From: Candidatus Zixiibacteriota bacterium | Lineage (GTDB): Bacteria; Zixibacteria; MSB-5A5; CAIYYT01 | Assembly (NCBI GenBank): GCA_023134875.1 | Contig: JAGLUH010000288.1 | Location: forward strand, 1-6,261 | Direction of reading: 5' to 3' | DNA length: 6,261 nucleotides | Part shown: positions 1 through 6,057 of the stretch, one piece after another | Layout: each line of letters begins with the position of its first letter | Numbering within the stretch: the first letter of the stretch is position 1 | The notes under the pieces: model-generated | What the model was told of the DNA's origin: nothing | Databases searched by the model: none | The model's input: only the letters and a program-made list of their open reading frames with translations | Translations under genes and position numbers: made by a program

Positions 1-1369
1 CGGTTCCGCTTCCCGTCTCAGTACCATTGGCAATCTGGTCATCGCCTGCCGTGACTGGAGGTTTCCTGATATATTGCCATCTGGCAACAACTTCGGGCGG
101 GTACTCATCTCTGCTGAAATCGGCGTCGGCAAAATCGGCCAGGAGTCGCGAGAACTCCCGATCAGCAGCCAAGCTGTCGCCTGTAATGAGTGCTGAGGCC
201 GCCAGTATCTTGCGCAATCGTAACCTGTCTTCCCTGTTTGCCGAGGCAGATTCTTTCAGCGATTTAGCCAAGTCAAAACTGCCGTGATAGTCGCCATCAT
301 TAAACATCTTGATTACCGAACCGAGCGAATCAGCAAATGTTATCCCGATCTCCTGCTGAATCAGGCCTTCACGTTCACCTTCTTCCCTATCGCCGCCAAG
401 GGGATAAAGAAGGAGAACCGCCACTACGACTACAGCGACACCCGCCAGCCCCACCGCCAGTTTGGGCCAGAGAGGGGAACGCCGCAAATCCGGCAGTGGC
501 GCCCGCATTTTTGGCCGCGGCAGGATGGTTTCCTCAGTAGTACGAACATCCCCCACCGGCGCTGCTGCAACTCTTTCCAACTCAGTCGCCATCTCGGCAG
601 CACTCTGGAACCTATCCTCCTTGTCTTTCTCAAGCGCTTTCAAGATGAGGAATTCCAGTTCCCCGGGAATGTCAGGCTTGATCTGGCGCAACGGTGGCGG
701 CGATTCTTTTAATTGCTGATTCATGATCTCGTAATCGGAATCGCCGGAAAAGGGGGTTTTGCCGGTTAGTACCTGGTAAAGTGAAATCGCGAGCGAGTAG
801 AGATCACTGCGATGATCGATTCCCTTTCCCTTAATCTGCTCCGGAGACATATAGAGCAACGATCCGGCGCCGGTACCGGTTTGGGTCAGCTTCTCGGAAC
901 CGGCGACACGAGCAATACCAAAATCGGTGATCTTGACTTCGCCCTTCGGGGTCAGCATGATATTAGCCGGCTTGATATCGCGGTGGATGACACCCTTGGC
1001 ATGGGCGTGACTCAGAGCGTCCAGTATTTGCAGAAATATCTTTAGAATTCGCGGTAAAGGCAGGGGTTCGTCCTGATGGAGTATATCGCGCAGCGTCCGC
1101 CCCTCGACATACTCCATCTCAATGAAAGTTGTTCCCTCCGCCTGATCGTAGCTACTGATAGCGACGATATTAGGATGCTTCAAACGGGCGAGCGCCACTG
1201 CTTCCCGCTCAAAATATGCCGCCAGCAACTTATCAGAGGCGATTTGGGGATGGAGCACTTTAAGCGCCACCTGACGGCCGATATTATCCTCCGCCAGGTA
1301 AACCGTACCAAACCCACCTTCTCCCAGCAACTTGATAATCTGATACTTGCCGAGCCGTTTGAGTTCCAA
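1..1369 (-). CDS. Membrane-anchored Ser/Thr protein kinase (PknB/Hanks type), 3' end cut by window
   Basis: A eukaryote-like Ser/Thr kinase; 456 residues are visible and the C-terminus lies beyond position 1. The kinase domain spans about residues 7-266: glycine loop GEGGFGTV (16-23), ATP-anchoring Lys37 in VALK, helix-C Glu56, catalytic HRDIKPAN (129-136), DFG (149-151), SPEQ (175-178), Asp189 of DLYS and Arg253 in subdomain XI. A proline- and arginine-rich linker leads to one membrane segment (about 303-324, WPKLAVGLAGVAVVVVAVLL), so the kinase faces the cytoplasm and the rest is outside. The visible outer part (325-456) is charged and helical, with a TPR-like stretch FNDGDYHGSFDLAKSL; no PASTA domain is seen. 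The frame has an in-frame TAG six codons upstream of TTG at 1369. That TTG is well placed behind AAGGTGG, so it is the likely start. Substrate and signal are unknown. Kinase identity is near certain; the outer domain is unassigned. Confidence 0.95.
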   Translation of the reverse strand, partial: MELKRLGKYQIIKLLGEGGFGTVYLAEDNIGRQVALKVLHPQIASDKLLAAYFEREAVALARLKHPNIVAISSYDQAEGTTFIEMEYVEGRTLRDILHQDEPLPLPRILKIFLQILDALSHAHAKGVIHRDIKPANIMLTPKGEVKITDFGIARVAGSEKLTQTGTGAGSLLYMSPEQIKGKGIDHRSDLYSLAISLYQVLTGKTPFSGDSDYEIMNQQLKESPPPLRQIKPDIPGELEFLILKALEKDKEDRFQSAAEMATELERVAAAPVGDVRTTEETILPRPKMRAPLPDLRRSPLWPKLAVGLAGVAVVVVAVLLLYPLGGDREEGEREGLIQQEIGITFADSLGSVIKMFNDGDYHGSFDLAKSLKESASANREDRLRLRKILAASALITGDSLAADREFSRLLADFADADFSRDEYPPEVVARWQYIRKPPVTAGDDQIANGTETGSGT

Positions 1370-1376
1370 TTCTATT

Positions 1377-1383
1377 CCACCTT
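1377..1383 (-). promoter_or_regulatory. Ribosome binding site that supports a TTG start for the kinase
   Basis: On the minus strand the sequence AAGGTGG lies 7 nt before TTG at 1369-1367. The frame is closed by TAG six codons upstream and no ATG or GTG lies between that stop and the kinase domain, so this site decides the start. Confidence 0.7.
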
Positions 1384-1410
1384 GCTATCTTGCTGTCATA
1401 TATCAAGTTA

Positions 1411-1438
1411 ATATTATGAAAGCCCTTCGATAAGTCAA
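1411..1438 (-). promoter_or_regulatory. Candidate sigma70-like promoter for the kinase gene
   Basis: On the minus strand, TTGACT (1438-1433) is separated by 16 nt from TAATAT (1416-1411). The -35 box matches the consensus at five of six positions and the -10 box at four. It lies just past the T-tract of the upstream terminator and would give a leader of about 35 nt. It is inferred from sequence only, and the sigma factor preferences of this lineage are not known to me. Confidence 0.45.
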
Positions 1439-1439
1439 C

Positions 1440-1468
1440 AAAAAAGGCCGCCTGTTACCGTGCGGCCT
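1440..1468 (-). terminator. Intrinsic terminator of the metalloprotease operon
   Basis: On the minus strand a perfect 7-bp GC-rich stem, AGGCCGC / GCGGCCT, with a 10-nt loop is followed by six T residues. It begins 24 nt after the TGA stop of the 672-residue protease gene. Read on the plus strand there is no T-run after the stem, so it acts for the minus strand. Confidence 0.85.
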
Positions 1469-1491
1469 CGTTGTTGTCATCGATTATACGA

Positions 1492-3510
1492 TCAGAACGG
1501 ATTGCAGGGTGGATAGGGGCCACCGGCGAAGATATAGGTAATCAAGGCAACCGCATCAGAGATATTGACCATCGTGTCACAGTCGGCGTCACCCGCTTCC
1601 ACTATCGGCACCGGCACACTGCCGCCGCCGAAGATATAGTTAATGATATAGGTAAGATCAGCGATATTGATCAAACCGTTATTGTCAGCATCGCCGCGCT
1701 GCACAAACACAGTCACCAGGCAACTGTCACTGTCATCAACTCCCATCGTCGAGACGGCGGTTGCTGTTACCACTATCCGGTTGATTACACCTTCATTCGT
1801 CAGCGGCGGGCAATTGACGTTGACGTTGACCGTGTCAATCTGACCGGCATTCAGAAACAAACGGTGTGGGGACGGATTGACGCTCCAGCCCAGGCCGTCG
1901 TCAGCGGTGATGGCGAAGGTATCGGGGTAGATACCGGCATTCTCGACCTGGAAGCGGCTGACAGTGTATGAGGCCGAATAGACACTGTCGTCGTCGGTGG
2001 CGTTAACCCGAACATCATAGCCGGAATAGGGCTGAAAGCTGGCACCATAGGTGTAACTGCGGTCATTGAGAGTCTGGCTGACATTGCAGACAATCATGAT
2101 CAACCGACTCCAGTTCTGAAGATCAATCATCGCAAAACTACCGTCGCCGTTGCCATCAAGGGTCATTTCGTGCTCGCCGAATTGATACCCGCCGGAATAG
2201 ACCATCGTGAGCAGCTTGACACGCCAGGGAGTGGAATTGTCGCCGTCAAACTCAACGGTAAATGTTCCCGGCCCCGAGGGCAGATTGAAATTGATATAGT
2301 TGGCCGCCATCGCATCCGGTCTCTTACTGGCGGTCGGTGTCTGGTTGGTTACCGGATAGCTGCTATGACTGCGCATTATCGACATCGACGGGTAATCGGC
2401 GGCGTCCTCGTAGTGCAAACCGTCATCATAGGTTGCGGTGATGAAGTTCCAGAGGGAGAATTCGGTGAACTGATCCCCCAGGGTGGTGGCATAGTTAGCC
2501 AGGATGGTAGCGAAATCCTGGTAGGGCGTGCTGCCGATCGTTTCCGCCCAGAGCTGCTGCATGATAACGGCGCCGAAGTTTTCCTCCAAGTATTTCGGCC
2601 AGACAAAACCGCCATACATATGTCCTCCCGTCGAGTAGTGCATGGAGTACTCCGGATGATTGAACCAGTAGGAAAGGTAGCCATAGTTATCATTAACCAG
2701 TGGGAAAGCCCACTCCTCCATCCAGGTCGAGGACATTTCCATGAACCAGATATCACTGCCCATGTTGACCTCGTAGCCCAGTTGAATCCCGTGGTAGTAC
2801 TCGTGTGCCACCGTAACTTTCATGGCACCCTTCTGATTGCCTTCCGGGTCATCATTGGGAGGAAAACCGTAGAAATTGCGATGAACGGAAGCATAGCTGT
2901 AGATATCGCCCCAGGGTCTGTCACCGTAACCTTCCGGTTGGGTGTAGCCGTAGTAGGGCATCTCTTCGGTATAGATATCATAGCGGGAGTCACCGCCACC
3001 GCTGAAATCGGAGGGCGGCTCCAGGTGGCCCAGGTAGGTCACCTGGGTTCGATAAGAGCTATCGGCATAATCGGCGAGCCATTCGATGTAGTCAGGGATG
3101 CCATTACTGTTGCCGTCGGCGGTGGGTACGGCATCGCCACCGGAGATGTTGTAGTGGATTTTGAGCTTGCCGGAAGGTGTGTTATAGGTGTGAGTGGCCG
3201 ATGGCCGGAGGTAGTACCCTCTCAGTAGCGTCTTGTTTTCCGGGCTGAATGATTCCCACTTGGCATGAACCTCCAGCAGAATCGGGGTGGCCGACTTGCT
3301 GACTTCAACCACTGACGACTGAAACTGTTGCGGCAACGCCTCTTGATCCTTAATCGACTGCACCAGCAGCACCAGTCGCTCCTCGTCTGAGAACTTACCG
3401 GCGTTAAAAGCCTGTTCGATCAATTGGTATGAAGAACTGGCCGCCGACAAGGGCGATGAAGCGCCGAACAGAAACACGAGAACGAGAATAAGCCTGACAG
3501 GATGGCTCAC
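1492..3510 (-). CDS. Secreted zinc-metalloprotease-like protein with NEW3-like and dockerin-like C-terminal domains (downstream paralog)
   Basis: A predicted exported peptidase of 672 residues, counted from GTG at 3510. In order: signal peptide 1-23/24 (MSHPVRLILVLVFLF...SPLSA); a pro-region; a possible calcium loop with D132, N134, N136, G137 and PDYIE (139-143); the zinc-type motif HEYYH at 236-240 (bases 2805-2791); a conserved FMEMSSTWMEE block whose Glu258 could be the third zinc ligand; a beta-rich middle region with a DGNGDG loop (452-457); an Ig-like domain resembling NEW3 (about 497-604); and a dockerin-like pair of repeats (605-630 and 639-664), each starting GDAD. It is the second gene of a two-gene operon, 45 nt after its paralog, and ends in a terminator. 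A longer reading from TTG at 3528 is possible but has a weak ribosome site and a poorer signal peptide. The family resembles MXAN_6640-type putative metalloproteases. Substrate is unknown and activity is inferred from motifs. Confidence 0.88.
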   Translation of the reverse strand: MSHPVRLILVLVFLFGASSPLSAASSSYQLIEQAFNAGKFSDEERLVLLVQSIKDQEALPQQFQSSVVEVSKSATPILLEVHAKWESFSPENKTLLRGYYLRPSATHTYNTPSGKLKIHYNISGGDAVPTADGNSNGIPDYIEWLADYADSSYRTQVTYLGHLEPPSDFSGGGDSRYDIYTEEMPYYGYTQPEGYGDRPWGDIYSYASVHRNFYGFPPNDDPEGNQKGAMKVTVAHEYYHGIQLGYEVNMGSDIWFMEMSSTWMEEWAFPLVNDNYGYLSYWFNHPEYSMHYSTGGHMYGGFVWPKYLEENFGAVIMQQLWAETIGSTPYQDFATILANYATTLGDQFTEFSLWNFITATYDDGLHYEDAADYPSMSIMRSHSSYPVTNQTPTASKRPDAMAANYINFNLPSGPGTFTVEFDGDNSTPWRVKLLTMVYSGGYQFGEHEMTLDGNGDGSFAMIDLQNWSRLIMIVCNVSQTLNDRSYTYGASFQPYSGYDVRVNATDDDSVYSASYTVSRFQVENAGIYPDTFAITADDGLGWSVNPSPHRLFLNAGQIDTVNVNVNCPPLTNEGVINRIVVTATAVSTMGVDDSDSCLVTVFVQRGDADNNGLINIADLTYIINYIFGGGSVPVPIVEAGDADCDTMVNISDAVALITYIFAGGPYPPCNPF

Positions 3511-3516
3511 AACATA

Positions 3517-3524
3517 CTTCCTTT
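3517..3524 (-). promoter_or_regulatory. Ribosome binding site choosing the GTG start at 3510
   Basis: AAAGGAAG on the minus strand ends 6 nt before GTG (3510-3508). The alternative TTG at 3528 has only a poor GAG upstream, and this Shine-Dalgarno would then lie inside the coding region. Starting at GTG also gives a normal short, positively charged signal-peptide N-terminus. Confidence 0.6.
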
Positions 3525-3555
3525 CCAATCTATCTCGGGGCGTTAAACGGCCGCG

Positions 3556-5223
3556 TTACTGACAGGGGAACGGCCCTCCGCCAAAGATGTACTGAATCAA
3601 TACCACGACATCACTGATATTCACCATGTGATCACAGTTGGCATCCATTGCCGCAAAGGGGTGCGATGCTGGGCCGCCCCCAAAGACAAAACCGATGATA
3701 TAGGTGATATCGGCTATGTTGATCAGATGGTTGCCGTCAGCATCCCCCGGCGGGCGAATGTAGATGTCGTAATAGAAATTGTAAACCTGACCGTAGTTGC
3801 AGGTCACACCCGGAATCAAGATTATTCTCTGGGTGTCCTCGAAGTACGGAACGTACGCCTTGCCCTCGCCATTTGAGAAGGCGGTGCTGATGGTATCGAA
3901 GTAATTGTCGGCACCGTAGTCAACAATGTAAGCTACCCCCCATGAGGCGCTGGGATTGCCGTCAAGCTCAAAGGTGAAGATACCCTTCAGGCCACCGAGG
4001 TTTTCCACTACTATGTAGTTGGAGCCGAGCGGTTCCGGCGGCTGCATCGAGTAGTAGTTGAAATCAGGCACAATCGTGTGCGTTCGCATTATACTGACGT
4101 CGGGATAATCGACGGCATCCTGATAGTAACCAAGATGGCCACGGCTGCCGGTGAAGTAATTCCAATCGAGAAAACGCAAATACTCCACCGGAAAGGCGGT
4201 GCCAATCGAATCGAGCACATACGCCATCGAACTGAAGGCTATCTCATAGCGACACTCACACCACATCGCCCTCATGATATCGATACCGAAATTCTCTTCC
4301 AGGTATTTAGGCCAGATAAAGGAAGCATAGCGATGTTGGCCATCATGCTGCAAGCCTTCCTGGGGATCGTCGAAGAAGTGATGAAGGTACTGGTAGTTGT
4401 CGTTGACCTCCGGGAAAGCCATCTCCTCCATCCAGACCGAGGACATCTCCATGAAATATGAATCGGCATGAACATTGTAGGCAAACTGCACGGCGTGGAA
4501 GAACTCGTGCGCAATGGCAACCTTGAGGGCGCCGATCTGTTGTCCTTCCGGGTCATCATTGGGAGGGAAACCTTCGAAATTGCAACTGACGACAATATGT
4601 GATGAGTAGTCATCCCATGGCGCCGGACCCGCCAGTTCCGGCGAAGTGTAACCGTAATATGGCATCAACTGGAAGTAAATATCATACTGATCCTGTCCGC
4701 CACCGAGAGTGCCATCAGAGGGCGGTGGGAGGTAACCTAACACGTTTACCTGGTAGTTGTAGACACTGTCAGCCAGTTGCGCCGCTCGCTCGATATAGTC
4801 GGGTACCTGATTGACATTGGTATCGGCGGCGGGCACGGCGTGAGTGCCGGAGGTGTCATAGTGAAGCCAGAACTGTCCTGCGGGTGATTGGTATTGAGTC
4901 TGCATTAGCGGCCTGGTGCCAAGAACACCACGATATTTCGCAGCAAGGTCTAAGTTCTCGGCCAGCACTACCCAGGCATCCCGCACCAGGATGGTGGCGC
5001 TTTTGTCCGGCGCACCGGTAATCAGTTGGTAATGCTCAGGCAGATAGCCGGGATTGGTCGCCGCCAGCGCCTGGTAGATTATCCCTTCCTCCTTGCTGAT
5101 AAGGCCGGCATCGATATCCGCCTCGATCAATTCAGCAAGGGAGACAGCGCCCAACGCCGCCGGCAGCAGCCACACTATCAGGCTACCGATCAGCACCAGC
5201 CGAATGCGTAATCCATACTTCAT
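3556..5223 (-). CDS. Secreted zinc-metalloprotease-like protein with dockerin-like C-terminus (upstream paralog)
   Basis: A predicted exported peptidase of 555 residues starting at ATG. The signal peptide is about residues 1-26 (MKYGLRIRLVLIGSLIVWLL, then PAALGA). The pro-region carries LISKEEGIIYQAL and LPEHYQ. A possible calcium loop has D134, N136, N138 and PDYIE (141-145). The zinc-type motif HEFFH is at 239-243 (bases 4509-4495), followed by FMEMSSVWMEE in which Glu259 is the candidate third ligand. A beta-rich region leads directly to a dockerin-like double repeat (about 492-518 and 526-551), with no Ig-like domain between. Blocks shared with the downstream paralog include MPYYGYT, GFPPNDDPEG, WPKYLEENFG and (V/M)SIMR. 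It is the first gene of the operon, with a promoter about 60 nt upstream and a GGTGA ribosome site. Family assignment (MXAN_6640-like) is by motif memory. Substrate is unknown. Confidence 0.9.
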   Translation of the reverse strand: MKYGLRIRLVLIGSLIVWLLPAALGAVSLAELIEADIDAGLISKEEGIIYQALAATNPGYLPEHYQLITGAPDKSATILVRDAWVVLAENLDLAAKYRGVLGTRPLMQTQYQSPAGQFWLHYDTSGTHAVPAADTNVNQVPDYIERAAQLADSVYNYQVNVLGYLPPPSDGTLGGGQDQYDIYFQLMPYYGYTSPELAGPAPWDDYSSHIVVSCNFEGFPPNDDPEGQQIGALKVAIAHEFFHAVQFAYNVHADSYFMEMSSVWMEEMAFPEVNDNYQYLHHFFDDPQEGLQHDGQHRYASFIWPKYLEENFGIDIMRAMWCECRYEIAFSSMAYVLDSIGTAFPVEYLRFLDWNYFTGSRGHLGYYQDAVDYPDVSIMRTHTIVPDFNYYSMQPPEPLGSNYIVVENLGGLKGIFTFELDGNPSASWGVAYIVDYGADNYFDTISTAFSNGEGKAYVPYFEDTQRIILIPGVTCNYGQVYNFYYDIYIRPPGDADGNHLINIADITYIIGFVFGGGPASHPFAAMDANCDHMVNISDVVVLIQYIFGGGPFPCQ

Positions 5224-5229
5224 AATCGT

Positions 5230-5234
5230 TCACC
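5230..5234 (-). promoter_or_regulatory. Ribosome binding site of the upstream protease gene
   Basis: GGTGA on the minus strand lies 6 nt before ATG at 5223-5221. Together with the signal peptide that begins at this ATG, it supports the start. Confidence 0.6.
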
Positions 5235-5278
5235 AGAAAGGGAGTAATCCGTGAGACCTCTACAAATCTCTAATATAT

Positions 5279-5306
5279 AATTTACACTATGGTTCTAATT
5301 TGTCAA
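5279..5306 (-). promoter_or_regulatory. Sigma70-like promoter of the two-gene protease operon
   Basis: On the minus strand a perfect TTGACA (5306-5301) is followed after 16 nt by TAAATT (5284-5279). AT-rich sequence (TATATTA) lies around the expected start point near 5272, giving a leader of about 50 nt to the ATG at 5223. The -35 box is exact and the -10 box matches four of six positions. No operator-like repeat is evident beside it. Confidence 0.6.
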
Positions 5307-5404
5307 GTCCATTTCGCTCAATAGACTAACGCAATAAACTCCAGCGTGAACGGACTTTCTGCCTTTATACTATATCGGGTGATCGGTGTGATTGTTAATC
5401 GTAG

Positions 5405-5429
5405 AAAAAATCGACGGTTTTTTAACCGT
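5405..5429 (-). terminator. Probable intrinsic terminator downstream of the 58-residue gene
   Basis: On the minus strand, ACGGTT-AAAA-AACCGT forms a 6-bp stem, followed by CGA and then a run of six T. It lies 79 nt after the stop of the small gene and about 100 nt before the protease promoter, so it would separate the two units. The stem is short and only moderately stable. Confidence 0.55.
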
Positions 5430-5465
5430 GTCAGAAGATATATAGTCCCAGCGTAACTGTGACTT

Positions 5466-5482
5466 GAAACCTTTGTGGTTTC
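5466..5482 (-). other. Small hairpin 3' of the 58-residue gene
   Basis: A perfect 6-bp inverted repeat, GAAACC / GGTTTC, with a 5-nt loop lies between the small gene's stop and the probable terminator. No T-run follows it. It may stabilise the 3' end of the transcript or mean nothing. Confidence 0.35.
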
Positions 5483-5508
5483 GACTTCCTGCTCTAAGGA
5501 GAGGATGA

Positions 5509-5685
5509 TTAGATTTCGATAGTTCTGGCGCAGTGCGATGTATCGATCATCGTATAGTCGCGCCTCAGAATCTTGTTGACGATCGTGATGAATTTCCGGA
5601 GAGAAATGGATTGCAACTCGTAAGGATGCCAGACATCCTTTTCGCCGACAGGGGCGTACTCCTCGTGCTCTTTCCGCCTTGGCAT
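5509..5685 (-). CDS. Small hypothetical protein, 58 residues
   Basis: A short frame that looks like a real gene. ATG at 5685 sits 5 nt behind a near-ideal GGAGGTG ribosome site and the frame ends at TAA (5511-5509). The product is soluble and charged: a basic and acidic N-terminus (MPRRKEHEEYAP), a central DVWHPYELQSISLRKFI segment likely to be helical, then VNKILRRDYTMIDTS and a tail with one Cys and one His (HCARTIEI). There is no signal peptide or membrane segment, and I recognise no domain. Codons mostly end in G or C, as in the neighbours. It is followed by hairpins and a probable terminator and sits between the dCMP deaminase end and the protease operon, probably as its own transcript. 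It could be a small regulator or a remnant of a longer gene; the sequence does not say which. Confidence 0.55.
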   Translation of the reverse strand: MPRRKEHEEYAPVGEKDVWHPYELQSISLRKFITIVNKILRRDYTMIDTSHCARTIEI

Positions 5686-5690
5686 AGTGA

Positions 5691-5697
5691 CACCTCC
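5691..5697 (-). promoter_or_regulatory. Strong Shine-Dalgarno of the 58-residue gene
   Basis: GGAGGTG on the minus strand, 5 nt before ATG at 5685-5683. It is the best ribosome site in the window and the main reason to accept this short frame as a gene. Confidence 0.65.
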
Positions 5698-5714
5698 GAT
5701 GGTTCGCGCTGTGG

Positions 5715-5759
5715 GCCGGCAATGCTCGCTTGCTCGTTTAGCCCTCTTTTACTGCCGGC
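5715..5759. repeat. Inverted repeat GCCGGCA ... TGCCGGC
   Basis: Perfect 7-base arms at 5715-5721 and 5753-5759 flank 31 bases, just upstream of the small gene's ribosome site. The core GCCGGC is itself a palindrome, so the arms could pair or could be two copies of one short site. Confidence 0.4.
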
Positions 5760-5766
5760 GAAGAAA

Positions 5767-5789
5767 CCAACACGCAGAAAAGTGTGTGG
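5767..5789. repeat. Imperfect hairpin upstream of the small gene
   Basis: CCAACAC (5767-5773) can pair with GTGTGTGG (5782-5789), leaving one bulged G and an 8-nt loop. It adjoins the inverted repeat at 5715-5759; the two could form consecutive stems in a leader RNA. Confidence 0.3.
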
Positions 5790-5908
5790 CACCTTCCGCC
5801 CTTTGAGGTCGCAAATGTTGTGCCGCCGCCTGGGACGATTCTGATATTGCCAACCTGTTGCCGGATAACGTCTTACAAAGAGAACTGATTTAACTGCTCC
5901 CATCGGGA

Positions 5909-5921
5909 CGCAGAATCTGCG
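5909..5921. repeat. Compact dyad CGCAGA-A-TCTGCG
   Basis: Perfect 6-base arms are separated by a single base, flanked by GGGA and GATCC that partly extend the symmetry. The size and spacing suit a dimeric repressor site better than a hairpin, but there is only one copy and no promoter beside it that I can support. Confidence 0.3.
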
Positions 5922-6040
5922 GATCCGGCGAAGATGGATTTATTGAGTGATATTTATTATCCGCTATCATTCAAAGAGTTACTACGTCGCAAGAGCTGCG
6001 GGGGAGATCGCAACAATAGACAGACGGTGCTGCGTAATTT

Positions 6041-6057
6041 TCCTGAAAAGATCAGGA
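6041..6057 (-). other. Hairpin overlapping the dCMP deaminase stop codon
   Basis: A perfect 6-bp inverted repeat, TCCTGA / TCAGGA, with a 5-nt loop includes the TGA stop (6054-6052). Only AAATTACG follows on the minus strand, without a T-run, so it is not a standard intrinsic terminator. It might protect the transcript end. Confidence 0.35.

Larger units (their letters stand above)
5686..6051 (-). other. Intergenic region, 366 bases, no convincing gene
   Basis: This stretch lies between the dCMP deaminase stop and the small gene. Open frames exist on both strands (for example 5533-5844 plus and 5903-5565 minus) but their products are low in recognisable motifs, rich in Arg and Ser, and lack convincing ribosome sites. 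I find no tRNA fold and no clear promoter, although transcription of the small gene must start here or come from the deaminase gene. It holds several inverted repeats, listed separately, so a structured leader or operator is possible. Confidence 0.5.

Noticed and set aside
284..719. Overlapping open frames on the plus strand opposite the kinase
   Set aside because: They mirror the kinase linker and membrane segment, and the minus-strand frame has all kinase motifs intact.
2170..3228. A 352-codon open frame on the plus strand
   Set aside because: It lies entirely antisense to the well-supported metalloprotease gene. Its product is a low-information Val/Ile/Gly/Arg mix with no domain, as expected from the codon bias of the opposite strand.
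1492..5223. Evidence for a cellulosome, or for a defence system combining kinase and proteases
   Set aside because: No glycoside hydrolase, cohesin or scaffoldin is present. The kinase is separated from the proteases by a strong terminator, and the proteases are exported, which does not suit an intracellular defence role.
5318..5722. A 134-codon minus-strand frame covering the small gene
   Set aside because: It runs through the hairpin and terminator into the operon promoter area, has no clear ribosome site, and overlaps the 58-residue frame, which has an ideal site in a different frame.
5565..5903. A 112-codon minus-strand frame
   Set aside because: Its product is rich in Arg and Ser without recognisable motifs, there is no convincing ribosome site, and it overlaps the better-supported small gene.
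5940..6000. A TTGCGA box with AT-rich sequence (GATAAT) as a promoter for the small gene
   Set aside because: At normal spacing the -10 position matches the consensus poorly, and the good GATAAT lies too far from the -35-like box.
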